Source of the DNA: Candidatus Tenebribacter mawsonii
GTDB taxonomy: Bacteria; Cloacimonadota; Cloacimonadia; Cloacimonadales; TCS61
NCBI GenBank assembly: GCA_030765665.1
Contig: JAVCCD010000024.1
Coordinates: 1 to 9,032 of the forward strand
Direction: 5' to 3'
DNA length: 9,032 bases
Every line of letters starts with the position of its first letter. Position 1 is the stretch's first letter. A model generated the notes under the pieces. The model was not told where the DNA came from. It saw only the letters and a list, made by a program, of their open reading frames with translations, and did no database searches. Made by a program: the position numbers and the translations under genes. Positions 7,146 through 9,032 of the stretch are shown in pieces.

Positions 7146-7171
7146 GGGCGATTCACGAATCGCCCTTTTTT
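7146..7171 (+). terminator. Rho-independent terminator of gcvPA-gcvPB
   Basis: GGGCGATTC (7146-7154) and GAATCGCCC (7157-7165) form a perfect 9-bp GC-rich stem. In practice it is probably 8 bp closed by a CACG tetraloop. Six T residues follow directly. It lies 49 nt after the gcvPB stop on the same strand and is a textbook intrinsic terminator. Confidence 0.93.
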
Positions 7172-7208
7172 ATTAAAAATTGAGTAATAAAAACAAAGGA
7201 GAATATCT

Positions 7209-7331
7209 ATGAAAAAATCAACCAAAGCACTCTTACATTTTATATTAGCTGGAATAGTTTCTGTCATTAGTTACATTGGTTTTACAAAAGGAATTGAATC
7301 TGTTAACGAAAAGATAGAGGAAGATAAATAA
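7209..7331 (+). CDS. Small single-span membrane protein of unknown function (40 aa)
   Basis: An open frame of 40 codons preceded by a strong AAAGGAG (7195-7201) with a 7-nt spacer. The protein starts M-K-K-S-T-K, has one hydrophobic span at about residues 8-25 (LLHFILAGIVSVISYIGF), and ends in a charged, probably helical tail (ESVNEKIEEDK). By the positive-inside rule the N-terminus should face the cytoplasm, leaving the acidic tail in the periplasm. Ser and Gly small-residue positions in the span could allow helix packing. It begins 37 nt after the gcv terminator with no obvious promoter, so it may depend on readthrough. Its TAA abuts the opposing rpsA terminator. I do not recognise the family. 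A membrane-complex accessory subunit is one possibility, and a cleaved secreted peptide is less likely because no cleavage site is clear. Confidence 0.6.
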   Translation: MKKSTKALLHFILAGIVSVISYIGFTKGIESVNEKIEEDK

Positions 7332-7359
7332 AAAAAGCCTGCTGAAAATTCAGCAGGCT
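7330..7359 (-). terminator. Rho-independent terminator of the rpsA-like gene
   Basis: AGCCTGCTGAA (7336-7346) and TTCAGCAGGCT (7349-7359) form a perfect 11-bp stem with a 2-nt loop, or fewer pairs with a larger AU loop. On the minus strand it is followed by a run of T (complement of A 7330-7336). It starts 21 nt after the rpsA stop. On the plus strand the tail is TTCGTAAG, so it would stop transcripts of the 40-aa gene poorly. The U-tract overlaps that gene's stop codon. Confidence 0.9.
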
Positions 7360-7380
7360 TCGTAAGTTTATTAATTTCGT

Positions 7381-8973
7381 TTACAGATTCGCAAACGGGT
7401 TATCTTCATCAATGTGATCATCTTGTTTCTTTTCTTTCTTATACTTATGCCATCCATTTTTGTCATCATCAAATGACTCAGGCATAGTAGTTGGTTCAAG
7501 AGAAATTCTTCTTGCTGCTTTATCGATCTTCACAACTCTTACTTTGAATTCTTCACCAACATTCTTACTATCAAGATCAATTTTTGCTATTTTAATTTTA
7601 GATGCAGGAAGTAAACCAGTAAGCCCATCACTTATCTTGATGAAAGCACCAAAATTTACAACATTCTCAATAACACCAGATACTACATCACCTTCATTAA
7701 TCGTTTCACCAATTATATCCCATGGATCTGGTTGAAGAGCCTTAAGAGATAAAGAAACTTTTTTATCTTCTAGATTTATCTTTAATATTTGAGCATCTAC
7801 AATGTCACCTTCTTTAACAACTTCCGAAGGATTATTAATACGTCTTCCTCGAGATAATTCTGAGATTGGGATCAATCCTTCTACACCTGGTTTAATTTCA
7901 ACAAAAGAACCGAAAGATAGATTCCTTACAACCTTACATGTTAAAACTTCACCTTCTGTTAACTCAAGAAGAGTTGCTTCAACAGGGTTTTCCTGAAGTG
8001 CTTTCATGCTCAATGAGATTTTATCACCCTTTATCTTGATAACCTTAGCTTTTATTTCATCACCAATATTTAAAACTTCAGAAGGAGAATCAATATGTCC
8101 CCATGAAAATTGTGAAATGTGCAAAAGCCCATCAATTCCACCAATATCAACAAAAGCTCCAAAATTAGTAAGTCTTGTAACTACTCCATCAACTACAGAG
8201 TCAAGTTCGAGTTCCTTTAACATTTCTTTTCGTATTTTTTTCTTTTCAACATCCAGAATTTTCTTTCTGGAAACAACTATATTTTTTCCTTTATCTTTAA
8301 AATCAATAATTCTAAAATCATAAGTTTCGTTCATGAATTTTTTTGGTTCTATTACAATTTTATCATCAATATGAGAGATTGGGCAAAAGGCTTTGATCCC
8401 TGAAATATCTATTATATATCCACCTTTGGTCATAGACTGTACTTTACCGTTAACAGGAATCTTTTCTTCAAAAGCATTTTGAAGAATATTCAAATTAACA
8501 GATACAAGACTTTTTGCAATAAGTGTTTCTGTTTCAGTATCTTTTACAATGTATCCCTCTAAAGTGTCACCCACTTTACAGGTTAATTTTCCAGAACTAT
8601 CTGAATAATCTTGCTTTTCGGCGTATACATCTCTTTTCCCGCCAAGTGTAACAAAAATGTAAGAATCTGTTACATTAATAATCTCTCCAGATACTTTATC
8701 ACCAATTTCAAGTTGCTTGATATTTACTAGTGAATCTTCCAACATTTGTTCAAAATTTTCACCTGCAGATTCTTCAATCTGATCATCGATTACTACTTCT
8801 GCTGGCTCATCTTCTTTTACTTCTTCTTGTGTTTCAGTTTGAGGTTCTTCTGTTGTTTCTTCTAATTTTTCAGCTGTTATTTCCTCATTTTGAGTTGGTT
8901 TTGGGTCAATCTTCTCTTCGGAAGTATTCTCAACCTTTTCAGGTTCTACGACTTTTTCTTCTTTCGTTACCAT
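7381..8973 (-). CDS. rpsA: 30S ribosomal protein S1 homolog (five S1 domains, acidic N-terminal tail)
   Basis: A 530-aa protein. S1 binds mRNA single strands on the 30S subunit and helps start translation of structured or weak-Shine-Dalgarno messages. Residues 1-80 are low-complexity and rich in Glu, Thr, Lys and Pro. Five S1 (OB-fold) repeats follow at about 89-155, 171-236, 256-325, 339-412 and 426-494. Repeats 3-5 carry the classical F-G-(A/S)-F-V/I, G-L-L/I-x-x-S and G-D/E-x-x-x-A-K/Q-V/I signatures (for example L-T-N-F-G-A-F-V-D near 268-276 and G-L-L-H-I-S-Q at 282-288). Repeat 2, with G-I-K-A-F-C-P-I-S and N-I-V-V-S-R-K, resembles domain 2 of E. coli S1, which belongs to the ribosome-binding part. 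The protein lacks a sixth domain and ends in a charged tail. AGGAG lies five bases before the ATG. It is convergent with the gcv operon and has its own terminator. The long acidic tail is the only unusual point. Confidence 0.9.
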   Translation of the reverse strand: MVTKEEKVVEPEKVENTSEEKIDPKPTQNEEITAEKLEETTEEPQTETQEEVKEDEPAEVVIDDQIEESAGENFEQMLEDSLVNIKQLEIGDKVSGEIINVTDSYIFVTLGGKRDVYAEKQDYSDSSGKLTCKVGDTLEGYIVKDTETETLIAKSLVSVNLNILQNAFEEKIPVNGKVQSMTKGGYIIDISGIKAFCPISHIDDKIVIEPKKFMNETYDFRIIDFKDKGKNIVVSRKKILDVEKKKIRKEMLKELELDSVVDGVVTRLTNFGAFVDIGGIDGLLHISQFSWGHIDSPSEVLNIGDEIKAKVIKIKGDKISLSMKALQENPVEATLLELTEGEVLTCKVVRNLSFGSFVEIKPGVEGLIPISELSRGRRINNPSEVVKEGDIVDAQILKINLEDKKVSLSLKALQPDPWDIIGETINEGDVVSGVIENVVNFGAFIKISDGLTGLLPASKIKIAKIDLDSKNVGEEFKVRVVKIDKAARRISLEPTTMPESFDDDKNGWHKYKKEKKQDDHIDEDNPFANL

Positions 8974-9032
8974 ACTGTCTCCTGTTGATTTTTTTCAGTG
9001 TCAAAAAGATTTCATAAGTTACTTTGTCCAGA
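8974..9032 (-). other. rpsA 5' leader and possible 3' end of an upstream gene
   Basis: These 59 bases hold the rpsA Shine-Dalgarno (AGGAG, complement of 8979-8983). Two frames enter from the right edge on the minus strand: one stops at TGA 9014-9012 after six codons, the other runs 30 codons to a TGA at 8941-8939 inside rpsA. The first would fit a normal 38-nt gap. I cannot tell which, if either, is a real gene end. TTGACA at 9003-8998 lies too close to the start codon to serve as a -35 box for it. Confidence 0.3.

Noticed and set aside
8730..9017. 95-codon plus-strand frame opposite the start of rpsA
   Set aside because: Its Leu-rich sequence is the antisense of the Glu/Lys/Thr-rich S1 tail, so the hydrophobic look is an artefact.
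8939..9031. 30-codon minus-strand frame entering from the right edge and overlapping rpsA
   Set aside because: An overlap of 35 nt with rpsA is unusual and the residues match nothing I recognise; an alternative frame ending at 9012 fits gene spacing better. Not called as a gene.

Overview
The window is an ordinary-looking stretch of a Gram-negative, AT-rich bacterial chromosome (roughly two-thirds A+T by eye). An LptD-type outer-membrane protein with a D-S-L-rich N-terminus and a C-terminal D-L-H-C-W motif, a heptose-bisphosphate phosphatase and a two-subunit glycine decarboxylase together suggest the FCB superphylum. Ca. Cloacimonadota or a relative would fit, but I cannot prove this without a search. 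All large genes are intact and use the standard code. I see no tRNA, rRNA, CRISPR array, insertion sequence or phage gene.

Layout. Positions 1-3232 read leftwards as an envelope operon: lptD (764-3232), then gmhB (117-695), then the start of a lipoprotein gene (120 to beyond the left edge) whose ATG overlaps the gmhB stop. LptD inserts LPS into the outer membrane, and GmhB is expected to make an intermediate of the heptose used in the LPS inner core. A 211-bp divergent intergenic region (3233-3443) carries a 21-bp operator-like palindrome and candidate promoters. A TauE/SafE permease (3444-4172) reads rightwards from it.

Next comes gcvPA-gcvPB (4309-7096), an overlapping gene pair for the two P-protein subunits of the glycine cleavage system, ended by a strong intrinsic terminator (7146-7171). 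No gcvH, gcvT or lpd gene and no glycine riboswitch are visible here. A previously uncalled 40-codon gene (7209-7331) for a single-span membrane microprotein follows. Its stop codon touches the terminator of the convergent rpsA-like gene (7381-8973, minus strand), which encodes ribosomal protein S1 with five S1 domains and a long acidic N-terminal tail.

I found no clear new multi-gene system. The points most worth a second look are the microprotein between two terminators, the palindrome with a repeated half-site between lptD and the permease together with a probable leaderless lptD start, a GmhB whose four zinc ligands are all replaced, and an LptD with exactly two cysteines. Several start codons were moved downstream of the longest open frame (gmhB, lptD, permease) on ribosome-binding-site, promoter or family-length evidence.
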